15,593 nucleotides of DNA. It comes from Alistipes sp. CAG:268. Lineage in GTDB: Bacteria; Bacteroidota; Bacteroidia; Bacteroidales; Rikenellaceae. Of this stretch, positions 7,175 through 13,725 are shown piece after piece. The stretch lies in contig FR891991.1 in NCBI GenBank assembly GCA_000434235.1, forward strand, positions 23,574-39,166. The letters are read 5' to 3'. How positions within the stretch are numbered: the first letter of the stretch is position 1; every line of letters starts with the position of its first letter. Both the position numbers and the translations under genes were made by a program. Under the pieces are notes generated by a model, which was given only the letters and a program-made list of their open reading frames with translations, was not told where the DNA came from and did no database searches.

Positions 7175-9283
7175 TTACTGTATCTTCATGCACCGGACGC
7201 TGCCGCCGATGTAACGGGCGTTGCTGTCGTCGGGGTTGACGTTCGCATAGTCAAAATAGAAGCGGTAGGACTTCGTCGCACTCGAGGCGGACATGCTCAC
7301 CTGGTAGTGCCCCACATACTTTCCGGTGCGGAACGGGACGATCGAACCTCCGTTCAGGAACAACATGCCGCCGAGCGGATAGCCGCTCTGTCCGTTGCCG
7401 AACGAGAAGATGTTGCCTCCGGCTGCCTGGATCTCTGCCTGCGTCTTGTACTGGGCGTTCCAGTTGTCGGGTTTCTTCTTTGCATTGAGTCCATCGACCG
7501 TGAAGGGCGTTCCGACATAGCGGTGCGGCACGCGGTAGCCCGGCGGACAGGGATCGTAGATCGACTTGTGGCCCGTATCGCCGATTTCATCACTGTAGGG
7601 GTTGCCCCACAGGTCATCCTGCGGCGTATCGATCCAGTCGCTGTTGGCACAGGTGAAGTTCATCGGGTAGCGGGCGATCTGCTCTGCGGAGAGTGCCTTG
7701 CCGTTGATGTAGCGCCACGAGGTGGCCGAGAGGTCCGTGGAGGTATTGTCGGCCGTCAGCGCATTGCCTGCGGCATCGTAGGTCTTGCGCAGCCGCGTGA
7801 TGGCCAGAGCGCCGGTTCCGCCCATATCCGCATCGTCGATGTTCGGGAAGGGATCCTTACGGCCCCACTGGTAGAGCAGACCGAGGGCGAGGTTGTTCCC
7901 ATTCGTCTCCCACAGCCCCGACTTCAGGGCGCCCAGGTTGCGGTCCATCATGACCGTCGTACCGGCCGCCGCGAAACCGCCCGGAAGAACATAGGTCTGC
8001 ACGGCGGCGTCGAGATCGGCAGCCGTCACCCAGATGTGCCAGCTCCAGAGGATGTTTCCGGAGGCGTCGAACACCGCGATCACGGCATTGCCCTCCGAAA
8101 GGGTCTCGCCGGCCGTGCCGTTGGTCGTGAAGTAGACCTCCGTGCCGCGCAGTTTGACATCGAGCAGCAGATTCGGAGCCGTCTGCCAGAGCAGGCCGGC
8201 GGAAGCCGGAGCCAGCGGAGCCGGGACGATGCCGTCGGCCGATCCCGCACCGGCATATCCGGGCGTTGCGGGCGTCGTGGCGCCATTGCCCATGACGTTG
8301 GCCGGGAAGCGGTAGGTCTGGCCGGCCAGAGAGGCTACATAGCAGTTGGCCGTCTCGTGCGTGCCGTCGCCGTCCGGATCGCTCAGGTCGATCGAATTGT
8401 CCTCGGCCATGGCCTCGTCGAAGGTGTCGATCGGGAGCGTCAGGGAGGTCTGCTCCTCGGGAGCCAGCCCGCCGTCGAGCGAAACCTCACCGGTGAGCAC
8501 CATGCTCGACTCGTTCTCGCGGGCTACCGTCACGGTAATGCCGTAGCGCTGCGGGGTTCCGTCCGACGGAGCGGTCACGGCATAGGCGTGGAACGGCTCG
8601 CCGGAGAGTTCGCCGCCGCTGACCCGCAACAGGAGCGACTTCGAGGCATCGGACCCGAAGGCGAGTTTCCCGGAGGCCAGGTCAAAGGTATAGGAACCGG
8701 CCAGGGCCGCATCCGTAAGGGACTCGATCTGGATCGACTCCATCGTCCAGCCGGCCCACTTCGTGGTCGATACCGACAGGTCGAGGTAGCCGAACACCTG
8801 CTTCAGGGTCACTGCCAGCGGCGTCTCCGAGGGTTCGGAGGCCGTCACGGCAGCGTAGGCCAGGCCGAGCCCGTCCACATGCGACGAGGAGGCGCCGTTC
8901 TGCATCTGCGCAGCACTCAACGATCCGGAGATGAGGGTCGAGGTGTTCGATTCGCCATAGGGTGCATAGAGATAGAAGAGGTACTCCTTCGACTTTTCCC
9001 AAGGCATCCGCGTATAGAACAGCCCCTCGGCTTCACCGGCCGAAATGGCGGCCGGAGCCAGTGGAGTATTCACCGACCCGGTCTGCTCACAGTAGAGGCC
9101 GACCCGGCTCTCGTCCGTCCAGAGCGTAGGGTTGTCGCCGCCCCACGCGGAGGTGCAACGGAAGGCGATCGTCTGCTCGGCCGGCTTCGAATAATCGGGC
9201 ATCCTGCCGTCGTCGTCGCCGCAGGAGACCGCAGCACAAAGCGCACAGCAGCATGCCACCGCACTGAGGAAATGGTTTCTCAT
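7175..9283 (-). CDS. Fimbrillin-like surface lipoprotein with C-terminal major-paralogous domain
   Basis: A 702-residue predicted surface lipoprotein. The signal peptide ends AVSC with Cys21, followed by GDDDGR, an acidic stretch like the Bacteroidetes surface-export signal. Residues about 36-290 resemble the Mfa/FimB-type fimbrillin family (IAFRCTSAW, LFYLYAPYG, VTLKQVFGYLDLSVS). Residues about 298-420 carry a calcium-loop-like DPDGDG, then HETANCYVASLAGQTYRFPA and NAVIAVFDASGNILWSWHIW, a module common in Bacteroidetes lipoproteins. Residues about 445-702 match the Fibrobacter succinogenes major paralogous domain: MMDRNLGAL, LLYQWGRKDPFPN, IYDPCPPGYRVP and terminal SVRCMKIQ. No catalytic motif is visible. 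It lies 34 bases after nanA and 85 before nanE. I infer a surface role for the operon, for example binding sialylated host glycans or acting as an adhesin tip, but nothing in the sequence proves a ligand. Confidence 0.85.
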   Translation of the reverse strand: MRNHFLSAVACCCALCAAVSCGDDDGRMPDYSKPAEQTIAFRCTSAWGGDNPTLWTDESRVGLYCEQTGSVNTPLAPAAISAGEAEGLFYTRMPWEKSKEYLFYLYAPYGESNTSTLISGSLSAAQMQNGASSSHVDGLGLAYAAVTASEPSETPLAVTLKQVFGYLDLSVSTTKWAGWTMESIQIESLTDAALAGSYTFDLASGKLAFGSDASKSLLLRVSGGELSGEPFHAYAVTAPSDGTPQRYGITVTVARENESSMVLTGEVSLDGGLAPEEQTSLTLPIDTFDEAMAEDNSIDLSDPDGDGTHETANCYVASLAGQTYRFPANVMGNGATTPATPGYAGAGSADGIVPAPLAPASAGLLWQTAPNLLLDVKLRGTEVYFTTNGTAGETLSEGNAVIAVFDASGNILWSWHIWVTAADLDAAVQTYVLPGGFAAAGTTVMMDRNLGALKSGLWETNGNNLALGLLYQWGRKDPFPNIDDADMGGTGALAITRLRKTYDAAGNALTADNTSTDLSATSWRYINGKALSAEQIARYPMNFTCANSDWIDTPQDDLWGNPYSDEIGDTGHKSIYDPCPPGYRVPHRYVGTPFTVDGLNAKKKPDNWNAQYKTQAEIQAAGGNIFSFGNGQSGYPLGGMLFLNGGSIVPFRTGKYVGHYQVSMSASSATKSYRFYFDYANVNPDDSNARYIGGSVRCMKIQ

Positions 9284-9317
9284 GATATCAGGTTTTAGGT
9301 TTTCGTTTTTCCGTTGT

Positions 9318-10235
9318 TCAGAACCGGTTGCAGCGCTCGAAGAAGCCGATCTGCTCCAGTTCGCGCTTCATCGAAGCCTCCTCCTCGTCGGTCATGTTGC
9401 GGAACGGAACCCGGTTCTGGCCCAGATCCAGTCCGATGAGCTTCATGATCCGCTTGCCGCCGACGATGTTGCCCCGGTAGTTGCAGATGACGTTGATGAC
9501 CGCCTGCGAGAAGTTCTGTTTTTCGCGCGCCGTCTCCAGGTCACCGCGCTCCCAGGCCTCGATGATCCCCACCAGTTCGCGACCGTTGTAGTTCGTCGTA
9601 CCGCCGATGCCGCCCTGCGCACCGCCCTGGGCCAGGCTCGGCAGGATCGTCTCATCCTGACCGTGGAGCATGTCGTACTTGCCGTTGCCGTACAGGCGGC
9701 ACTGGTTGTACTCGTAGAGACTCTCGAAGGTGTACTTGATGCCGGCGAAGTTGTCGATGCGGCCGTCCACGGCCTTCAGCAACTCGACCATCGGCAGGTA
9801 GGCACCGTTGAAGGCCGGGATGTGGTAGTAGTAGAAGGGCAGCGAGGGGGCCGCGTGGCAGATCGCCTCACAGTACTTGACCAGCTCCTCGATACGCCCG
9901 ATCTTCGGGAAGGGAGGCGCCATCGCGCCGATGCCCCAGGCTCCGATCTCGGCGGCATGGGCAGCCAGTTTCACGCTCTCGCGCAGGCAGCAGCTGCCTA
10001 CGTGCACGATCACCTTGAACCCTTCGGGTACCGAGGCCACCCACTTTTCGGCCAGAGCCATCCGCTCCTCGGTGGTCAGCATGTAGCCCTCACCCGAGGA
10101 GCCGTTGATGAAGACGCCCTTCAGGCCGTTCTTGTGCAGCATGGCAGCATAGGCCGGAATGGGTTCGCAGTTCACATCGCCGTTGCGGTCGAACGGCGTG
10201 AACGGCGCGTCGATAAGTCCTTTGATCTTTTCCAT
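9318..10235 (-). CDS. nanA: N-acetylneuraminate lyase, class I aldolase of the DHDPS/NAL family
   Basis: This cytoplasmic enzyme splits N-acetylneuraminate into N-acetylmannosamine and pyruvate and is the first catabolic step of the operon. The 305-residue length matches the family. Motifs: DAPFTPF (9-15), the carboxylate-binding loop NGSSGEG (44-50), YYYHIPAFNG with Tyr137 aligning with Tyr137 of E. coli NanA (135-144), and AGIKYTF with Schiff-base Lys167 (164-170), close to Lys165 of E. coli. It could in principle be another pyruvate-dependent aldolase or a dihydrodipicolinate synthase. The YYYHIPA context and the adjoining epimerase and sialidase make the lyase far more likely. The frame is open to an ATG at 10307, but that codon lies upstream of the promoter's -7 box, so MEKIKGLIDA at 10235 is the start. 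It is the promoter-proximal gene, with a short A/T-rich leader and no Shine-Dalgarno. Confidence 0.95.
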   Translation of the reverse strand: MEKIKGLIDAPFTPFDRNGDVNCEPIPAYAAMLHKNGLKGVFINGSSGEGYMLTTEERMALAEKWVASVPEGFKVIVHVGSCCLRESVKLAAHAAEIGAWGIGAMAPPFPKIGRIEELVKYCEAICHAAPSLPFYYYHIPAFNGAYLPMVELLKAVDGRIDNFAGIKYTFESLYEYNQCRLYGNGKYDMLHGQDETILPSLAQGGAQGGIGGTTNYNGRELVGIIEAWERGDLETAREKQNFSQAVINVICNYRGNIVGGKRIMKLIGLDLGQNRVPFRNMTDEEEASMKRELEQIGFFERCNRF

Positions 10236-10277
10236 AATATATAGGTAATTTGAATGACGTTCGGATATCGGTCTATA

Positions 10278-10308
10278 CAAAGCTATGTAATGTTTCAAAT
10301 AACACAAA
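10278..10308 (-). promoter_or_regulatory. Bacteroidetes-type promoter of the nan operon
   Basis: On the minus strand, TTTG (10308-10305) is followed by a 19-base spacer and TAGCTTTG (10285-10278). This is an exact match to the Bacteroidetes -33/-7 consensus TTTG-N19-21-TAnnTTTG. Transcription should start near 10270-10273, giving a leader of roughly 35 bases before the nanA ATG. An AATGTTT repeat lies in the spacer and another overlaps the -33 end, so a bound repressor here would block RNA polymerase. Confidence 0.8.
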
Positions 10309-10532
10309 ATGTTTTTTAATTAAAATGAAATAAAAAGTCAAGTTTTTTAAACAAAAAGACACAACGCAAATATCATTTTTAATATAAACAACTGACAAAC
10401 AATAATTAAACCCACAAAACACCCATCCGAAGCCCCACAAATCAGCCGCAATCAATTATCAAGCATAATTTTCATAAAGAGGGATATATTATCAAACATA
10501 TGGGATATGAAAGTGATTTTTCAAACATCCGA

Positions 10533-10564
10533 TTTGTCTTTCCGCCGAATAAATCGTAAATTTG
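10533..10564 (+). promoter_or_regulatory. Bacteroidetes-type promoter of the ROK regulator gene
   Basis: TTTG at 10533-10536, a 20-base spacer and TAAATTTG at 10557-10564 match the Bacteroidetes consensus exactly. The predicted start near 10570 leaves a leader of about 15 bases before the ATG at 10586. The TCAAACAT repeats end just upstream of the -33 box, a natural place for autoregulation. Confidence 0.8.
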
Positions 10565-10585
10565 TAACAAAAGGACACCCGATAC

Positions 10586-11848
10586 ATGACAAAAGAACAC
10601 CTCTTCTGCCCGTCTGAACGGAGCGTCGGCGGAACGGTCCGCAGCAGCATCATGCAGCACATCATGCAGAACGGCTCGTTCATGGTCCCCGAAATCGCCA
10701 CGGCCACGGGATTCAGCCTGACCACCGTGGCCAAGTACGTCTCCGAAATGCTCGCCGCAGGGCAGATCGTCGAGACGGACCGCATCTGTCTGCACGCCAA
10801 GGGACGCCGCACCGTACGCTACGGCGTACGGCCCGAAGCCTGCCCCTGCTTCATGGGGGTGGACATGCGGGCCTTCGAACTCAACATCGGACTGGTGGAT
10901 TTCGTCGGGCAACCCGTGCGGATCGAACGGCACATGGATTTCCGGCTCGAGAACACCCGCGACACGCTCGACGAGGTGTGCCGCCGCATCCAACGGTTCG
11001 TCGCCACGCTCGACGGCATCGCTCCGGAACGCATCGCCGGCATCAACATCAACGTTCCGGGGCGCGTGAACAGCCGCACGGGAACAAGCGCCACGACCTT
11101 CAATTTCGAGGAGACGGTCGATACGCCGCTGACCGACATCCTGAGCGAGCGGCTCGGGATGCGGGTCTTCATCGAGAACGACACCAAGGCCATGGCCTAC
11201 GGCGCCTACATGTCGGGGCTCAACAGGCAGTACGACAACCTGCTCTACATCAACATCGGATGGGGGCTGGAACTGGGCATCGTCATCGACGGCAAACTCT
11301 GCCACGGCAAGGACGGCTACTCGGGCGAGTTCGGCCACATCCACATGTACAACAACAACATCCTCTGTCACTGCGGAAAGACGGGCTGTATCGAAACCGA
11401 GGTCTCGGGCCGCGCCATCCAGCGCAAACTCATCGAGCGGATCCACTCCGGCGAGGCCTCGCTGCTCGCGCCGAAGGTCCGCAGCGGGGAGACCGTCACC
11501 ACGGCCGACATCATCGAGGCCGTGGAGCGCGAGGACCCGCTCTGCATCGAGCTCGTCATGCAGGCCGGCAGCGAACTGGGGCACCACATTGCAGGGCTGA
11601 TCAACCTCTTCAACCCCGAAGTGATCGTCATCGGCGGCAACCTCGCGCAGGCCGAGCCGTGCTACTTCCTGCAACCCATCGAACTGGCCGTACGGAAATA
11701 CTCGCTCAAGCTGATGAGCCAGAACGTCCCGATCATCACCCACCCCAGCGGTGCCGACGCCGCCGTGCTCGGGGCCTGCCTGATCGCCCGCAGCCGGATG
11801 AGCGAACCCGACGCGGCAGTCCGGCGAACCCCGCCCCGGAGCCGCTGA
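10586..11848 (+). CDS. ROK-family transcriptional regulator (NagC/NanR-type), divergent from the nan operon
   Basis: A 420-residue DNA-binding ROK protein, probably the sugar-responsive repressor or activator of the neighbouring operon. Residues about 17-66 form a winged helix-turn-helix (MVPEIATATGFSLTTVAKYV at 33-52). The ROK part follows. It shows INVPGRVNSRTGTS (155-168), the sugar-binding Asp199 in IENDTKA (196-202), EFGHIHM with Glu248 and His251, and the zinc cluster CHCGKTGC with Cys261, Cys263, Cys268 and then Glu270. The phosphate-binding DxGGT of ROK kinases is replaced by DMRAF at 93-97, and the second glycine loop reads NIGWGLELG, so kinase activity is unlikely. ManNAc, its 6-phosphate or GlcNAc-type sugars are plausible effectors by family; which one cannot be read here. 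A weak AAGGA lies 10 bases before the ATG. The RNA probably ends at the hairpin at 11946-11980. Confidence 0.88.
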   Translation: MTKEHLFCPSERSVGGTVRSSIMQHIMQNGSFMVPEIATATGFSLTTVAKYVSEMLAAGQIVETDRICLHAKGRRTVRYGVRPEACPCFMGVDMRAFELNIGLVDFVGQPVRIERHMDFRLENTRDTLDEVCRRIQRFVATLDGIAPERIAGININVPGRVNSRTGTSATTFNFEETVDTPLTDILSERLGMRVFIENDTKAMAYGAYMSGLNRQYDNLLYINIGWGLELGIVIDGKLCHGKDGYSGEFGHIHMYNNNILCHCGKTGCIETEVSGRAIQRKLIERIHSGEASLLAPKVRSGETVTTADIIEAVEREDPLCIELVMQAGSELGHHIAGLINLFNPEVIVIGGNLAQAEPCYFLQPIELAVRKYSLKLMSQNVPIITHPSGADAAVLGACLIARSRMSEPDAAVRRTPPRSR

Positions 11849-11945
11849 CAAGCAGGGGAGCCGCAACCGAACGGATAACGGTCATTTTCGGAAGAGAAGA
11901 GCAGAGACAGCAGGCCGAAAGGCACGGACGGCCACACACGAGAAA

Positions 11946-11980
11946 CGGGACCGGCACCAATGGCCGATCCCGCTTTTTTT
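11946..11980 (+). terminator. Intrinsic terminator after the ROK regulator gene
   Basis: A stem CGGGACCGGC (11946-11955) pairs with GCCGATCCCG (11963-11972) around a 7-base loop, with one C-A mismatch, and is followed by seven T residues (11974-11980). It lies about 100 bases after the ROK stop codon. The intervening 11849-11945 shows no ORF that I can support. Confidence 0.75.
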
Positions 11981-11982
11981 CG

Positions 11983-11990
11983 TAACTTCG
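11983..11990 (+). promoter_or_regulatory. Possible -7 element for the acyltransferase gene
   Basis: TAACTTCG matches TAnnTTTG at all but one position and lies 21 bases before the ATG at 12012, directly after the T-run of the preceding terminator. No clear TTTG is found 19-21 bases upstream, so this is a weak call. Confidence 0.35.
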
Positions 11991-12011
11991 CCGACAACAA
12001 ACCGATCCAAG

Positions 12012-13172
12012 ATGGAAAACACGCTTCGAACCCCCACACCCGACCGCCGGGAGCGGATCGGGTGGATCGACCTGCTGCGGGTGCTGGCCTGCTTCCTGGT
12101 CGTATTCGCCCACTGCTGCGACCCCTACGTCGCCGCATTCGACACCGACCGCACGGCCTTCCTCTCCGGCGTCTTCTCGGGCAGTCTGGTCCGCTGCAGC
12201 GTCCCGCTGTTCGTCATGATGACCGCCGTGCTCCTGCTCCCGGTGCGCACCGACACCGCCGCATTCTACCGCCGGCGCATCGGGCGTGTGGTGCTGGCGC
12301 TCGTCTTCTGGTCCGTCGCGCTGCCACTCCTCTACTTCCTCTACGTGCAGGCGGCCGGCGACGCCACGTCGCTCGCGGCGGAGAACTACACGTGGGACGC
12401 AACGCTGCCCCGGCTATGGAACTTCGTCTTCAACTTCAACTACGAGACCACGCCGCTGTGGTACCTCTACATGCTCGTCGGGCTCTACCTGATCATGCCC
12501 GTGATAAGCCCCTGGCTCGAACGCGCCTCGAAGCGTGAGTTGAGGCTGCTGCTCGGCGTCTGGGGCCTCACGCTCCTGCTGCCCTACCTACGGCTGCTCG
12601 CCCCGCTGGCCGGCTATGCGGGCAACTACGGCAACATGGGACTCTACGGCATCTGCGACTGGAACGAGTTCGGCACCTTTCACTACGTCTCGGGATTCGC
12701 CGGCTACCTCCTGCTGGCCCACTACCTCACGAAATACCCGCCCGCATGGAGCTGGCGCCGCCTGGCCGCCTGCTGCATCCCCGCATTCCTCGTCGGATAC
12801 CTCATCACGTCGTTCGGCTTCGTTTTCCTGCAGGAACACTTCCCGGGCAACTACGCCTACCTGGAGATCATCTGGTACTTCTCGGGGCTCAACGTCTTCC
12901 TGATGACCGTACCCGTATTCCTCACCGTGCAGAAACTCGCCGTAAAACCCCGTCCGTGGCTGTCGCGGCTGGCCGGCGCCACCTTCGGCATCTACCTCTG
13001 CCACTTCGTCTTCGTGCAGGGGGCCTACGACCTGGTCTGCCGGACGCAGCCCCTCGCGGCCCTGCCGGATCCGGTGCGGATCCTGCTCGCCGCCTGCATG
13101 GCCTTCGCCGTGAGCTTCCTGCTCGTGCAGCTCATGCGGCAGTGGCGCCCGACACGGCTGCTGGTCGAATAA
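12012..13172 (+). CDS. Membrane acyltransferase, acyltransferase_3 (OafA/WecH-like) family
   Basis: A 386-residue polytopic inner-membrane protein that probably transfers an acyl group, usually acetyl, to a cell-envelope sugar or other carbohydrate. The N-terminal signature RIGWIDLLRVLACFLVVFAH (15-34) carries the family histidine His34 at the end of the first membrane helix. RCSVPLFVMMTAVLLLP (61-77) matches the second conserved helix. Further hydrophobic segments lie near 92-113, 149-165, 172-195, 218-235, 253-275, 293-310, 325-340 and 355-380, about ten in all. No SGNH domain is fused. The substrate cannot be told from sequence, and no glycan biosynthesis genes are next to it. It has its own possible -7 box and sits behind the ROK terminator, so it is probably transcribed separately from the regulator. 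The GNAT gene follows after 70 bases. Confidence 0.87.
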   Translation: MENTLRTPTPDRRERIGWIDLLRVLACFLVVFAHCCDPYVAAFDTDRTAFLSGVFSGSLVRCSVPLFVMMTAVLLLPVRTDTAAFYRRRIGRVVLALVFWSVALPLLYFLYVQAAGDATSLAAENYTWDATLPRLWNFVFNFNYETTPLWYLYMLVGLYLIMPVISPWLERASKRELRLLLGVWGLTLLLPYLRLLAPLAGYAGNYGNMGLYGICDWNEFGTFHYVSGFAGYLLLAHYLTKYPPAWSWRRLAACCIPAFLVGYLITSFGFVFLQEHFPGNYAYLEIIWYFSGLNVFLMTVPVFLTVQKLAVKPRPWLSRLAGATFGIYLCHFVFVQGAYDLVCRTQPLAALPDPVRILLAACMAFAVSFLLVQLMRQWRPTRLLVE

Positions 13173-13208
13173 TCCGTCGCCCGGTGCAACCGATCCGCCG
13201 CAAATGCG

Positions 13209-13216
13209 TATCTTTG
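13209..13216 (+). promoter_or_regulatory. -7 element of the GNAT acetyltransferase gene
   Basis: TATCTTTG is an exact match to the Bacteroidetes -7 consensus TAnnTTTG and lies 26 bases before the ATG at 13243. No clear -33 TTTG is present at the right distance. The element argues against the in-frame upstream ATG at 13204, which lies ahead of it. Confidence 0.55.
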
Positions 13217-13242
13217 CCCCGATCCAAAACAGAGAGAGACAC

Positions 13243-13725
13243 ATGATCCGGGAAGTACGGCAGGAGGATGCCGCGGCCATCGCCGCCATCAACAACCACT
13301 ACGTGATGCACAGCGACGCATCGTTCGACACCGAACCCACCGACGGGGAGACGATGCGCCAACGCATCGCCGCCATCGCCGCAGCCTGTCCCTATTTCGT
13401 CTGCGAAGAGGAGGGCGAGGTGGTCGGCTACTGCTTCGCTCACCCGTGGAAAGCGCGCCCGGCCTACGGCCTCACGCTCGAAACGACCGTCTACCTGGCC
13501 CCCGGGCATACCGGGAAGGGCATCGGCCGCGCCCTGATGCTGCAACTGATCGAGGCGTGCCGCCGACGCGGCATCCACGTCCTGATCGCCTGCATCACGG
13601 GCGGCAACCGGGCCAGCACGGCGCTGCACGAGGCGCTCGGATTCCAGGCCGTCTCGCACTTCAGGGAGGTCGGCCGGAAATTCGGCCGCTGGCTCGATGT
13701 CGTCGATTATGAATTGATCCTGTAA
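13243..13725 (+). CDS. GNAT N-acetyltransferase, phosphinothricin acetyltransferase/MnaT-like
   Basis: A 160-residue cytoplasmic enzyme of the GNAT superfamily that transfers acetyl from acetyl-CoA to the amino group of a small molecule. The best resemblance is to the PAT/MnaT group, which acts on amino-acid-like substrates such as methionine derivatives or phosphinothricin. Evidence is MIREVRQEDAAAIAAINNHY at the start, SFDTEP (27-32), the acetyl-CoA loop TGKGIGRAL (90-98), GNRASTALHEALGF (121-134) and the group-specific REVGRKFGRWLDVV ending (141-154). An in-frame ATG at 13204 would add 13 residues without similarity and precedes the -7 box, so 13243 is chosen. The last 19 bases overlap the 3' end of the convergent ogt gene. 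The true substrate is unknown. Confidence 0.88.
   Translation: MIREVRQEDAAAIAAINNHYVMHSDASFDTEPTDGETMRQRIAAIAAACPYFVCEEEGEVVGYCFAHPWKARPAYGLTLETTVYLAPGHTGKGIGRALMLQLIEACRRRGIHVLIACITGGNRASTALHEALGFQAVSHFREVGRKFGRWLDVVDYELIL

Larger units (their letters stand above)
10236..10585. other. AT-rich divergent intergenic control region
   Basis: These 350 bases separate nanA and the ROK regulator gene and are far richer in A and T than the flanking genes. They hold one promoter for each direction. Repeats visible on the plus strand are GTTTTTTAA at 10311-10319 and 10342-10350, TCAAACAT at 10492-10499 and 10521-10528, GGGATAT at 10481-10487 and 10502-10508, and AATGTTT at 10289-10295 and 10308-10314. 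There is also an inverted repeat AATTAT-CAAGC-ATAATT at 10454-10470. No convincing ORF or RNA gene is seen inside. Operator function of the repeats is inference. Confidence 0.7.

Noticed and set aside
7082..9298. Plus-strand ORF of 738 codons opposite the fimbrillin-like gene, and similar ones at 4424-5899, 5965-7239 and 561-1361
   Set aside because: All mirror well-supported minus-strand genes, show biased Arg/His/Gly-rich composition and no family similarity, so they are antisense artefacts of high GC.
9318..10235. Dihydrodipicolinate synthase as an alternative for the lyase
   Set aside because: The fold is shared, but the YYYHIPA context, Lys167 position and the adjoining sialidase and epimerase favour N-acetylneuraminate lyase.
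10236..10307. Upstream extension of nanA to the ATG at 10307
   Set aside because: The extra 24 codons contain the promoter -7 box and lack family similarity; MEKIKGLIDA at 10235 matches the family N-terminus.
10454..10470. AATTAT-CAAGC-ATAATT inverted repeat as a terminator or RNA element
   Set aside because: The 6-bp A/T-only stem is too weak for a terminator and lies between divergent promoters; at most it is a protein-binding site, noted in the intergenic entry.
10586..11848. ROK protein as the missing GlcNAc kinase
   Set aside because: It has an N-terminal winged helix-turn-helix and lacks the DxGGT phosphate loop needed for kinase activity.
10472..11866. Minus-strand ORF of 464 codons opposite the ROK gene
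   Set aside because: The ROK frame has the helix-turn-helix, zinc cluster and promoter; the antisense translation is compositionally biased and has no motif.
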